A stretch of DNA of 64,000 nucleotides from Bacilli bacterium (GTDB lineage: Bacteria > Bacillota_I > Bacilli_A > RF39 > UBA660). The stretch spans positions 64,025-128,024 of the forward strand of contig JAFXTH010000005.1 in the NCBI GenBank assembly GCA_017525035.1. Reading direction: 5' to 3'. Both the position numbers and the translations under genes were made by a program. A model generated the notes under the pieces. That model did no database searches. It was not told the origin of the DNA and saw only the letters and a program-made list of their open reading frames with translations. This document shows positions 25,067 to 33,251 of this stretch, in pieces. The number at the start of each line of letters is the position of its first letter. Position 1 is the stretch's first letter.

Positions 25067-25978
25067 ATGGCGCTAGAAGACGATGATGAGGATTGGTACT
25101 TTTATCCGTGGCTAGATCCTAAAAATGATGGCAAAAAATTTACAAAAGAAGAAATAATAGCAGCATTTCCTCGTGCTGATGGAATAGGGTATGGAGTTGG
25201 AGAAACAGTTGATGGCGCTATTGAAGAATTAAAAGCACAAGGAAGGTATGAATACTCTGAAAAAGAATACTTAGATATGATCGACGAAAAGCTAGATCAT
25301 GCTAAGACACGAGTATTAGAGCATGAAGTATCTCCATATGATATGGATGGAAAAGTTCTTGATAGATTAGATACCATCAGTGATGATGAACTGGATGAAG
25401 TTATTGAAAATGATTTGATGCCAGTATTTATTAATAAACTTGAAGATATTAGAACATGTTTTGATGAATTTAATTCATTACGAAGAGATTGCCTAGATGT
25501 ATTATGCGGATCATATGCTAGTGTTAACAAAGAAGTGTTTGGAACAGTAAGTGAGGATATGAATGTTCTATACAAGTACATGATGGAATCAACACTTCCT
25601 GCAATTGATAAAATAGTTGAGTTAAAAGAAACTATTGAAGAACTTCACAAAAAGGAAAAAGAACTAGAAGAATTATTACCAAAAATAGAAGAGAAAGAAA
25701 AACATATACCATATAATGATTATGAATATGTAACATCAGAATCTGAATATCAATATAACTGGAATACATTACAGTATGAAAGACTTCCAAATGGTGGAAT
25801 TATTAAAATGTATAAACAAAGTTATTATAAATATTTAGAAGAACTAGATCGTATGAGAAAAGCAGCAGAAGAGTTAAGAGAAGACATTAAAAAAATAAAG
25901 GAAAAAGAAAGAGAAATAATAAAAGATATTAAAAACTTTGAAGAATTAAGATTAGTTTTTACTGATATTGTTGAGTAA
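25067..25978 (+). CDS. Coiled-coil protein of the Esx-like cluster
   Basis: A 303-residue soluble protein, last gene of the operon. An acidic aromatic N-terminus (DDDEDWYFYPWLDP) is followed by a helical middle (about 110-190) and a strongly charged coiled coil (about 195-300, rich in KEKELEELLPK and EELREDIKKIKEKE). No enzymatic motif, signal peptide or membrane segment. Its position after two WXG100-like genes suggests a larger substrate or an adaptor. Start ATG follows GCGGTGAT. Function unknown. Confidence 0.65.
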   Translation: MALEDDDEDWYFYPWLDPKNDGKKFTKEEIIAAFPRADGIGYGVGETVDGAIEELKAQGRYEYSEKEYLDMIDEKLDHAKTRVLEHEVSPYDMDGKVLDRLDTISDDELDEVIENDLMPVFINKLEDIRTCFDEFNSLRRDCLDVLCGSYASVNKEVFGTVSEDMNVLYKYMMESTLPAIDKIVELKETIEELHKKEKELEELLPKIEEKEKHIPYNDYEYVTSESEYQYNWNTLQYERLPNGGIIKMYKQSYYKYLEELDRMRKAAEELREDIKKIKEKEREIIKDIKNFEELRLVFTDIVE

Positions 25979-25996
25979 TTATATAAAAAGTAATAA

Positions 25997-26022
25997 AATG
26001 GATTATTTTAATCCATTTTTTT
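25997..26022 (+). terminator. Rho-independent terminator
   Basis: AATGGATT and AATCCATT stem with T-run. Confidence 0.8.
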
Positions 26023-26030
26023 GTTATAAT
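26022..26030 (+). promoter_or_regulatory. Extended -10 promoter element
   Basis: TGTTATAAT overlapping the end of the terminator T-run, 15 bases before ATG 26046. Confidence 0.5.
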
Positions 26031-26045
26031 TTAAGTGGTGATAAT

Positions 26046-26714
26046 ATGAAACTTGTAACTTTTCAGTCATATGAAGCATTAAAATATTTAATTAATAATG
26101 GATATCTAGAATGTGATCCAAAAAACATTGATTTATCAAAGACAGCTAAAGTGTACGATTACATAATAGATAAGATGAATAAAAGTATTAAAAATAATAG
26201 TAGTGCTAAATATCCTTTATGGTGCTGGGTTAAATGTTATAACAATATATGTCCACCAAAGCATAAAGGTAAAAAAATAGAAGGTTTTGATGTAAAAATA
26301 ACTTTTAACAAAGATAAGAAAGATATATTTATAACAGATTTTAGAAGATATTCTTTTTTATTAAACAACATACTAATACCCAATAGTATTAAAGAAAAAG
26401 AAGAGTTTGATAAATTATTAAAAAAATATAATATAACTCATGAAGAATTAAAGACTTATATAAGAAATGATAAGAATAAAAGAAGTGATAAAGACTTTTT
26501 GAATATATGCCAAAAAATAGAGAAAACATTTGATAGATGCATAACAAGTGACAGTGATATCTTACAAGGATGTATCTGGAGAATTGATCTTAAAGATATA
26601 GAAAAAATTGAAATATTAAATGATGATTCTTACACATATGGATCATTAAACTATATAAGAAGCAATGGTAAAAGATTTGACTGGATAAAAGATTATTACA
26701 AATTATTGAAATAG
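26046..26714 (+). CDS. DUF3841-family protein
   Basis: A 222-residue soluble protein. The start MKLVTFQSYEALKYLINNGYLECDP, the segment YPLWCWVKCYN and the acidic ITDFRRYSFLLNN fit the DUF3841 family, whose biochemical role is unknown. The gene has its own extended -10 promoter and begins a run of closely spaced genes (12-30 base gaps) for small enzymes. ATG 26046 follows GTGGTGAT; an upstream in-frame start at 25968 would fall before the terminator and is rejected. Confidence 0.7.
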   Translation: MKLVTFQSYEALKYLINNGYLECDPKNIDLSKTAKVYDYIIDKMNKSIKNNSSAKYPLWCWVKCYNNICPPKHKGKKIEGFDVKITFNKDKKDIFITDFRRYSFLLNNILIPNSIKEKEEFDKLLKKYNITHEELKTYIRNDKNKRSDKDFLNICQKIEKTFDRCITSDSDILQGCIWRIDLKDIEKIEILNDDSYTYGSLNYIRSNGKRFDWIKDYYKLLK

Positions 26715-26726
26715 GGTGGTATTATT

Positions 26727-27302
26727 ATGAACAATATAAAAAATATTATATTTGATTTAGGCGGCGTAATACTAAAAGGACAAGCATCATCAGTATTAAA
26801 TAAATTAAATATAAATGAAAATGAATATAAAGAATTATCCAAGTTTTTTGATAACTGGGAAGATTTAGATAAAGGAGAGATTACTCTAGAAGAAAAGTAT
26901 GATATGTGTAATTTCCCAAATGAATTAGATAAATATAAAGATTTTTTAACTAATTATTTTAAAGTAAGAGACATTAATGATGATGTAATTAAATTTATTA
27001 ATGAGTTAAAATCTAAGGGATATAAGATTTATATACTTTCTGATAATAATAAAGAAACAGCAAAGTATATAAGAAGTATTCTTAAAAACATAGATGGTTT
27101 TGTAATATCATGTGATTACCGCGCAATTAAGCATGATGGTAAACTATTCGAAATATTACTTAATGAATATAGTTTAAAGCCAGAAGAATGTTATTTTATA
27201 GATGATCTAGTAGAAAATATTAACATGGCTAAAAGATATAATATTGAAGGTTATTTATTTGATGAAAATAAAGATAACTTAGAACTATATGATAAGTTTT
27301 AA
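26727..27302 (+). CDS. HAD-superfamily hydrolase (YihX-like)
   Basis: A 191-residue phosphatase-like protein. Motif I is FDLGGV, with Gly in place of the second Asp, as in the YihX/epoxide-hydrolase-N branch. Motif II is ILSDNN, the lysine is in KHDGK and motif IV in YFIDDLVENI. Substrates are probably sugar phosphates or other small phosphoesters. It follows the DUF3841 gene by 12 bases. Confidence 0.85.
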   Translation: MNNIKNIIFDLGGVILKGQASSVLNKLNINENEYKELSKFFDNWEDLDKGEITLEEKYDMCNFPNELDKYKDFLTNYFKVRDINDDVIKFINELKSKGYKIYILSDNNKETAKYIRSILKNIDGFVISCDYRAIKHDGKLFEILLNEYSLKPEECYFIDDLVENINMAKRYNIEGYLFDENKDNLELYDKF

Positions 27303-27332
27303 GTAAATTATTAATAAAGGAAGAATGAATTT

Positions 27333-27947
27333 ATGATTAAACATATTGTATTTGATGTTGATAGAACTTTAGTAGATAGTTTTGAGCCAGAATTATTAAG
27401 TTTGCAAGAAGCAATTGAAATAGTGACACAGCAAAAATTAGAAAGAGAAGATTTATCAAAATTGACAACACTACCTACTAGTGAATTTTTTAAACGTTTA
27501 AATCTAAGCGATTTAGAAATTAAACAAATCAATAAAGAATGGGAGATAACATTTTCTAAATATAAAACAGTGTGTTTTAAAAATATTAAAGAACTTATTA
27601 AAGAATTAAATAATAGGGGATATATAATTGATATTATTACATCAAGAACTTTAGAAGAATATCATGAACTTGATAATGAATTAAGTGACATAAGTAATAT
27701 TATCAATACAGTAATAACTTCGGATATAATAAAAAATCCTAAACCAAATAGTGAAAGTATGGATTTATTATGCAGTAGGACTAACTGCTCTAAAGATGAA
27801 ATTATTTATGTAGGTGATAGTAAAATAGATAAAGATTTCTCAATAAGTAGTGGCTGCTTATTTATACCTGCATGTTGGGAGAATAAAGATTTAATGAATG
27901 AAGAAAATGCATGCTTTGATCCAATAGATATATTGAAAAGACTATGA
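27333..27947 (+). CDS. HAD-superfamily hydrolase
   Basis: A 204-residue protein with motif I FDVDRTLVDS, motif II DIITSRT, lysine NPKPNSESM and motif IV YVGDSKIDKDF, the order of a phosphoglycolate phosphatase-like HAD enzyme. Substrate unknown. It sits between another HAD gene and a nucleoside-deoxyribosyltransferase-like gene, all about 20-30 bases apart. Confidence 0.88.
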   Translation: MIKHIVFDVDRTLVDSFEPELLSLQEAIEIVTQQKLEREDLSKLTTLPTSEFFKRLNLSDLEIKQINKEWEITFSKYKTVCFKNIKELIKELNNRGYIIDIITSRTLEEYHELDNELSDISNIINTVITSDIIKNPKPNSESMDLLCSRTNCSKDEIIYVGDSKIDKDFSISSGCLFIPACWENKDLMNEENACFDPIDILKRL

Positions 27948-27966
27948 TAATTAAAAAGGAGATTTT

Positions 27967-28338
27967 ATGAAAAACATCGTATTATGCGGAAGCATGAAAG
28001 TAAAAGACAAAATTATAACTATATCAGAAGAGTTAGAAAAGATGGGATACAAAACTTTATTACCTGTAGAGTGTATGCAAGGAGTTGATAAATTAATTGC
28101 ATCAAGAGCACATCTAGATAGAGTAATTGACCCCAAAAATAAAATAATATTAATAGTAAATGAAACAAAGAATGGTATAGAAAACTATATAGGAGCAAAT
28201 AGTTTTGCAGAAATAGCTTTTGGTTATTATTTTAATAAGAAGGTATATTTATTAAACGATATATATGAACCATACAAAGATGAGTTAATTGGATGGAAAG
28301 TAACACCTTTAAATGGTGATTTAACAAAGATTAAATGA
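27967..28338 (+). CDS. Nucleoside 2-deoxyribosyltransferase-like protein
   Basis: A 123-residue protein with the Rossmann-like start MKNIVLCGSMKVKDKII and the segment NGIENYIGANSFAEIAFGYYFNKKVYLLND, which matches the small nucleoside 2-deoxyribosyltransferase-like family (NDT/DUF4406 type), where the conserved glutamate in NSFAEIAFG is the catalytic nucleophile position. The activity (base exchange or nucleotide N-glycoside hydrolysis) is inferred. AAGGAG precedes the ATG. Confidence 0.65.
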   Translation: MKNIVLCGSMKVKDKIITISEELEKMGYKTLLPVECMQGVDKLIASRAHLDRVIDPKNKIILIVNETKNGIENYIGANSFAEIAFGYYFNKKVYLLNDIYEPYKDELIGWKVTPLNGDLTKIK

Positions 28339-28348
28339 GAGGTAAAAT

Positions 28349-28990
28349 ATGATAAATGATTATGACAAAATTGAAGTTAATACACAAAGTAGTATTAAAT
28401 TTAAACTTGATAAAATAATATATTTTGATCCTTATAAAATAGAAGATAATATAAATGATGCTGATATAATATTTATTACGCACAATCATTACGATCATAT
28501 GGATCCTGAATCAATTAATAAAGTTAAAAATGATAACACAATAATAGTAGCACCAAAAACTATGGAAGATACTATTAGAGAAATTAAATTTAAAGATTAT
28601 ATATTTTTAAATCCAAATGAAGAGATTGATTTAGACGATATAAATATCAAGACAATACCAGCATACAATCTAGAAAAACCATTTCATCCAAGAACAAATA
28701 ATTGGTTAGGTTATATACTTACTTATAATAACGTTACTTATTATGTAGCAGGAGATACAGATAAGACTAATGAAGCAGAAAATATTAAATGTGATATAGC
28801 ACTTATTCCAATCGGTGGTAAATTTACTATGAATGTCGAAGAAGCAAGTGAATTTGTAAAAACAATTAATCCTAAAGTAGTAATTCCTATACACTATGGT
28901 TCAATAATCGGAGATATACAAGATGGGAAAAGATTAAAAGAACTACTATCTAATACATCTATTGAAGTAATAGAAAAACTAAAGTTTTAA
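28349..28990 (+). CDS. MBL-fold metal-dependent hydrolase
   Basis: A 213-residue metallo-beta-lactamase-fold hydrolase with the zinc site THNHYDHMD, a later GDTDKT aspartate and the terminal PIHYGS histidine, the pattern of the UlaG/YtkL-like branch. Substrate unknown. The start follows GAGAGG, 10 bases after the previous gene, so it is part of the same transcript. Confidence 0.88.
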   Translation: MINDYDKIEVNTQSSIKFKLDKIIYFDPYKIEDNINDADIIFITHNHYDHMDPESINKVKNDNTIIVAPKTMEDTIREIKFKDYIFLNPNEEIDLDDINIKTIPAYNLEKPFHPRTNNWLGYILTYNNVTYYVAGDTDKTNEAENIKCDIALIPIGGKFTMNVEEASEFVKTINPKVVIPIHYGSIIGDIQDGKRLKELLSNTSIEVIEKLKF

Positions 28991-29007
28991 TATAAGAGGT
29001 GATCAAC

Positions 29008-29646
29008 ATGCTAAAAAATGCCATAATTTTCGATTTAGATGGAACTTTATGGGATGCCTCAAATCAAACGTATATATCATATAACTATGTCTTGAAAAAG
29101 CATAATATGGAAGAGGTATCCAAACAAAAAGTATGTGATAATTTTGGAAACAATAGAGTACAAGCAGCAGAGCATTTCTTTCCAACTATGCCTTACGAAG
29201 AAGCCGAAAAAATATTAAATGAAGTAGAAATTAATATTTCCGATAATTTAATTAATTGTGGTGGTAAATACATCTACGAAGGAGTAGAAAAAGCGTTAAA
29301 GGAATTATCACAAAAATATGAATTATATATAGTTAGCAATTGTTCACATAGAAGATACATTGAATCATTTGTTAAAGGCGGTAATTTCGAAAATATCTTC
29401 AAAGATTACATCGCAGCATTTGAATTCAAATTGCAAAAATATGAGGCAATACTAAAAATAATCAATGAAAATAACATTGATAATGCAATTTATGTTGGAG
29501 ATACAGAAAATGATAGAATAGCAGCAGAAAAAGCAAACATCCCTTTTGTGCAATGTTTATATGGCTTTGATAAAGACTTAAATTGCAAATATAAAATAAA
29601 TAATATAAATGAATTAAATAATTTAGTAGATGAATTTATATTTTGA
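29008..29646 (+). CDS. HAD-superfamily hydrolase
   Basis: A 212-residue HAD phosphatase with FDLDGTLWD, the motif II region LYIVSNCSHR, lysine in EFKLQKYEA and YVGDTENDRIAA. It resembles phosphoglycolate phosphatase-like enzymes. It is the third HAD gene in 3 kb. ATG 29008 follows AAGAGGTGAT; the in-frame GTG at 28999 is part of that ribosome site. A terminator follows. Confidence 0.88.
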   Translation: MLKNAIIFDLDGTLWDASNQTYISYNYVLKKHNMEEVSKQKVCDNFGNNRVQAAEHFFPTMPYEEAEKILNEVEINISDNLINCGGKYIYEGVEKALKELSQKYELYIVSNCSHRRYIESFVKGGNFENIFKDYIAAFEFKLQKYEAILKIINENNIDNAIYVGDTENDRIAAEKANIPFVQCLYGFDKDLNCKYKINNINELNNLVDEFIF

Positions 29647-29652
29647 ATTAAT

Positions 29653-29679
29653 GAAGGTTGATGTTAATCAATCTTTTTT
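29653..29679 (+). terminator. Rho-independent terminator
   Basis: GAAGGTTGAT and ATCAATCTTT stem (with G-T pairs) and T-run. Confidence 0.75.
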
Positions 29680-29758
29680 ATTTTTATCATCATAAAGTGA
29701 AGATTATAAAAATTCTATTAAAAATTTACGCACATTTTACATTCAACAAATTAATTAA

Positions 29759-29787
29759 TTGCATATTAGATTTTTGTGTGATATATT
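29759..29787 (+). promoter_or_regulatory. Promoter of the second Esx-like cluster
   Basis: TTGCAT (29759-29764), 17-base spacer, TATATT (29782-29787) with TG at 29779-29780. An AAGATT direct repeat lies in the short leader just after it. Confidence 0.6.
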
Positions 29788-29823
29788 AATATTAAGATTA
29801 AGATTAAGGTAGGTGACAATAAA

Positions 29824-30171
29824 ATGGCATTAAGTAGACAAGGAATTGCAGCAGTAAGAAGCGGAGCAGGTAAAATTAGCAATTTAGCAACTAAAGTACA
29901 AGGTTCAGGGGAAGAATTAAGTACAATTTTAAGAGGAAATGGAAATTATCAATATTTTAAAATAGGTACTGACAAAGGATCACATGTTGATAGTAAATTA
30001 AATCTAACATTAGATACTTTGTTAGACAGATTAGTTCCTCAATTAAGTAGTATTCATACTACTTTAGAAGGTTTCTGTGCTAGACAAGAAGAAGAAAATA
30101 GAATTCTTGAAATGAGAGCAAGACAGCAAAGAGAACAAGCAAGTCAGCCTCAACAAGCACCTAGTCCATAG
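29824..30171 (+). CDS. Short helical protein with GNGN motif, Esx-like size
   Basis: A 115-residue protein of unknown function with no signal peptide. Two helices flank G38-N39-G40-N41-Y-Q-Y-F and a following GTDKG; the tail is Gln/Pro-rich. The next gene shares the motif (NGNGNFQIF..GTEKG) at the same residue numbers and the LVPQL/LVPQM helix. The motif sits where WXG100 proteins have WXG (W42 in the protein at 24410), so this may be a divergent or analogous hairpin family. TAGGTGAC precedes the ATG. Confidence 0.65.
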   Translation: MALSRQGIAAVRSGAGKISNLATKVQGSGEELSTILRGNGNYQYFKIGTDKGSHVDSKLNLTLDTLLDRLVPQLSSIHTTLEGFCARQEEENRILEMRARQQREQASQPQQAPSP

Positions 30172-30206
30172 TTTAAATATTTTAATAAGATGGGAGGAGA
30201 AGAAAT

Positions 30207-30521
30207 ATGGCAATTGATAGAGAAGGAATTACTTTAGGTAATGAATATGTAGCTCAATTGAGAAAACAAGCAGATGAATTTGCATCACTAAGCAGTGATA
30301 TAATAAGTTTTTTAAATGGAAATGGAAATTTCCAAATTTTTAGAGAAGGTACAGAAAAAGGTGATAGTATTTATAAAAACATTAATACTTGTGTAGATAC
30401 TATTGTGCAACAACTAGTACCACAAATGCAAAAAATAGGAAACACAACAAGCGGATTATTAGATAATCAACAAAATTATAATAAAGCAGATGAAATGATT
30501 GACCGCGAAATGGTTCAATAG
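30207..30521 (+). CDS. Short helical protein with GNGN motif, paralog of preceding gene
   Basis: A 104-residue protein with two predicted helices around G38-N39-G40-N41-F and EGTEKGDSIYKNINTCVDTIVQQLVPQM. It is clearly related to the preceding 115-residue protein, which has the same spacing from the start codon. No WXG, signal peptide or membrane segment. A strong GGGAGGAG precedes the ATG. It may pair with its neighbour as a heterodimer. Confidence 0.65.
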   Translation: MAIDREGITLGNEYVAQLRKQADEFASLSSDIISFLNGNGNFQIFREGTEKGDSIYKNINTCVDTIVQQLVPQMQKIGNTTSGLLDNQQNYNKADEMIDREMVQ

Positions 30522-30535
30522 GAGGAGGATGTAAA

Positions 30536-30895
30536 GTGAGTAATAATACATTTAATGTAACAGAATTTAGAAGTATCTATACAATGATTGAAGACAAAAT
30601 TAACAGTTTATCTTCAAAGTCTAACGAAATAGAATCACTATGTGCAAATTTATCAAGCTTAGTTGATTCAACTGACTCTAATTTATCAACTACTTATGCT
30701 AATCTTTCAAATACCATTTCAGTAGCAAAAAATAAAATTGTTGGTTTCTTAGATGACTTAGAAGCAGAAATGAAACTTTATGAAGCTAAGACAATCGAAA
30801 ATGAAGAACAAACAAATGCTGAGTTAAAAGATATTAATGCAAACATTGACGACATAGCATCTATCTTTAACAGTATAGCAGGAAAGAATGCGTAG
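30536..30895 (+). CDS. Helical-hairpin protein related to the tail of the next gene
   Basis: A 119-residue all-helical protein, Ser/Asn/Thr-rich, starting at GTG 30536 behind GGAGGAGG. From FNVTEFRSIYTMIEDKINSL to DDIASIFNSIAGK it aligns over its whole length with the last 120 residues of the next protein (FNANELTTIVGSLETTKTNL to DEISGLFDSIGN). Size and hydrophilic helical character are Esx-like but no WXG is present. Function unknown. Confidence 0.65.
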   Translation: MSNNTFNVTEFRSIYTMIEDKINSLSSKSNEIESLCANLSSLVDSTDSNLSTTYANLSNTISVAKNKIVGFLDDLEAEMKLYEAKTIENEEQTNAELKDINANIDDIASIFNSIAGKNA

Positions 30896-30905
30896 GTGAT
30901 TATAT

Positions 30906-31910
30906 ATGTCAGAAGCAGAAAGACAATGTAGAATTAATCATATAGACCATCAAACAGTTAAACATGATGATGAACAGGTAATAATGACAGACATTAAGGC
31001 AGATGAAACATATTGGTCTTACAATAATGTTACTGGAGGACATTACGAAACGACAGGATTTAGAAGAGTAAAAAATGAAGATGGCGGTTTTACAGATTAT
31101 TATCCAGATCATATACAAGTATTTAGCGGTAAAGGGTCAAAAGAACCTTCATATGAGCAATATCAATATGTATATGAGCAAAATGGTCAAAAAATTGTAC
31201 GTACGGAAAAACGCGTGTTGTGGAGTACTGGTGATACTAATAAACCTCGTACTACAATAACTTATTCTCAAATGAAAGAAGACGGTACAATCGGTGATAC
31301 TATTAGGACGGATACATATAACGACGATGGTCATCAAATACAATCTACCATTGAACATGGTGGCCTTGGTAATGAAAAAATAACATACAATTATGAATAT
31401 GATGATGAAGGCAAATTAATTCGTGAATTCTACGAGGAAGGCGATGACAAAAACATTGAAATCAATTATGATGAAACTGGTGAAAAAGTTTCAAGTAGAA
31501 CATATGACGCAGAAGGAAATGTTGTAAGATCACAAGTTGCTGAATCCATAACATTTGGTGGTAAAAAATATACTTTCAATGCCAATGAATTAACTACAAT
31601 TGTTGGTTCATTAGAAACAACAAAAACTAACTTATCAACTCAACTTATGGAGATTTCTGCTCAATGTAGTGAAATTGCAAGCCTTGCAAGTTCACATGAT
31701 TCAGGTGTAAGTAGTACTATGAATAATTTAGGAACTACTTGTGAAACTTGTAAGACTTTAATATCTCAGTTAATTGAAACTTTACAAACTGATATTAATA
31801 CTTACGTTGATAACACTATTGCCAATGAATATGATAATTCTAAGGAATTACAACAAATCGATTCTTCATTGGATGAAATTAGTGGTTTATTTGATTCTAT
31901 AGGAAATTAA
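30906..31910 (+). CDS. YD-like repeat protein with C-terminal Esx-like helical domain
   Basis: A 334-residue protein, last in the cluster. Residues about 40-210 hold tyrosine/aspartate-rich beta repeats (ITYNYEYDDEGKLIREFYEEG, TYDAEGNVVRSQ) reminiscent of YD/RHS or MORN-like antecedents. Residues about 213-334 are a helical domain homologous to the whole of the preceding 119-residue protein. In LXG toxins the helical secretion domain is N-terminal; here it is C-terminal. No toxin catalytic motif was recognised and no signal peptide is present. TAGGTGAT precedes the ATG; a terminator follows. Confidence 0.65.
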   Translation: MSEAERQCRINHIDHQTVKHDDEQVIMTDIKADETYWSYNNVTGGHYETTGFRRVKNEDGGFTDYYPDHIQVFSGKGSKEPSYEQYQYVYEQNGQKIVRTEKRVLWSTGDTNKPRTTITYSQMKEDGTIGDTIRTDTYNDDGHQIQSTIEHGGLGNEKITYNYEYDDEGKLIREFYEEGDDKNIEINYDETGEKVSSRTYDAEGNVVRSQVAESITFGGKKYTFNANELTTIVGSLETTKTNLSTQLMEISAQCSEIASLASSHDSGVSSTMNNLGTTCETCKTLISQLIETLQTDINTYVDNTIANEYDNSKELQQIDSSLDEISGLFDSIGN

Positions 31911-31934
31911 TTGAATTTAAATATAGTAATAAAT

Positions 31935-31957
31935 TGAGGTTATTAACCTCTTTTTTT
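31935..31957 (+). terminator. Rho-independent terminator
   Basis: GAGGTTA and TAACCTC stem with T-run. Confidence 0.85.
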
Positions 31958-32047
31958 ATAAAAAAAATACTTTTATAATAGTATAAAAAACAAACAGAGA
32001 TTAAAAAATATTAACATTTTATATAATATTTGAACGAGGTGAGAATA

Positions 32048-32635
32048 ATGGAGATTATTAAATTTGATTTAGAAGAACTTAAAAATAATCTTAATGGTTT
32101 TTCATGTTACATTTTAGGTAGAAGTTATGATCTAGAAGAAAATGGAGCATCTGAAGACTTTGAAAGGGCATTAGAATATTATAATGAAGGTATGGACCTA
32201 AATTATCCTTTATGTGAGTATTCACTCGGTATTTCGCTTATATTGGGATTAGGTGAAGCATTAAATATTGATAAAGAAAAAGGAACTAAGTTATTAATAG
32301 ATGCTTATCCTAGAATTTTAGATTTAATTAATAATCAAAGTTTATCACCTGAAGAAAGACTATATGCTAGATTTGTAACTGGTGCTTATCATTATTATGG
32401 ATTAGGTAACATAGAAAAAAATGATAAGAAGGCATTTGATATAATCCAACAATGCGCTAATGAAGGGCATATTGCTGCTATATATGACTTGGGAGCAAAC
32501 TTTTATTATAACGGGGTTGGCACTGAACAAGACATTGAGAAAGCCAAGTACTATTTAAAATTAGCATGTGATGCAGGACTTCCAAGAGCAATAAGAAAAT
32601 ACGATGAGTACGGATTTGGTACTAAGAAAATATGA
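32048..32635 (+). CDS. Sel1-repeat protein
   Basis: A 195-residue helical protein with three to four Sel1-like (TPR-type) repeats of about 36 residues: YYNEGMDLNYPLCEYSLGISLILGLG, GAYHYYGLGNIEKNDKKAFDII, and IYDLGANFYYNGVGTEQDIEKAKYYLKLA. Such repeats make protein-binding scaffolds. No signal peptide. The start is ATG 32048 behind GAGGTGAG; TATAAT is present at 32022-32027 without a fitting -35. The partner is unknown. Confidence 0.8.
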   Translation: MEIIKFDLEELKNNLNGFSCYILGRSYDLEENGASEDFERALEYYNEGMDLNYPLCEYSLGISLILGLGEALNIDKEKGTKLLIDAYPRILDLINNQSLSPEERLYARFVTGAYHYYGLGNIEKNDKKAFDIIQQCANEGHIAAIYDLGANFYYNGVGTEQDIEKAKYYLKLACDAGLPRAIRKYDEYGFGTKKI

Positions 32636-32667
32636 TATAATAATATGTGGCGGGAGGAAGTGTTTAT

Positions 32668-33246
32668 ATGCCTTGTTTAGCTATACATTTAGCAATTGCA
32701 AAAAAATATTTAGAAAATCATCCAGATGAGAATAGAGAAGACTTTATTTTAGGAACTATTGCACCTGATATTAATATGCCTAACATTAGTGAATACATTA
32801 ATGGTGTAACAGATGATAAGAATAGTCATCACTTTGGATTAAATTATCAAACAGAAGATTTAATAGAATATATGCAAAAGAAAGTAGATTTCAGCTTGTT
32901 TTTTCAAAACAATGATATTAATACTACTTTTTTAAGAGCATATTTTCTTCATTTGTTATGCGATTATCGATTCTTTGGTGAATATATAACAGATGAAAGA
33001 CTAATGGGATTATCATTTAGAGAAGCAGTTAGGATTGGATTCAATGACTATGATTTAATAACTCCAATATTAATATCTAGATATAATTTGGAAATACCAG
33101 AACAAATTAAAGACATTGTTTCAAGAAAAGGTGAAGGTACACTTCAACTATTAGACGAAGACTTAGTATATAGATTTATAGATGAGATGGCAGAAGTAAA
33201 TCTTGATGAAGAGAAAAGTAAACTTACTAATAATATAAAGAGGTAA
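32668..33246 (+). CDS. Zinc-dependent phospholipase C-like hydrolase
   Basis: A 192-residue soluble protein with an early histidine (LAIHLAIAKKYLE), GTIAPDI, NSHHF and YFLHLLCDYRFF, in the order of the zinc-dependent phospholipase C / S1-P1 nuclease-like fold. The intracellular bacterial members of this family have no assigned substrate. ATG 32668 follows CGGGAGGA; the in-frame GTG at 32647 precedes that site. Next gene after 5 bases. Confidence 0.7.
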   Translation: MPCLAIHLAIAKKYLENHPDENREDFILGTIAPDINMPNISEYINGVTDDKNSHHFGLNYQTEDLIEYMQKKVDFSLFFQNNDINTTFLRAYFLHLLCDYRFFGEYITDERLMGLSFREAVRIGFNDYDLITPILISRYNLEIPEQIKDIVSRKGEGTLQLLDEDLVYRFIDEMAEVNLDEEKSKLTNNIKR

Positions 33247-33251
33247 ATAAT

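Noticed and set aside
23622-31910. Complete type VII secretion system
   Set aside because: Only substrate-like small proteins are present; no EssC-type ATPase or membrane core is in the window.
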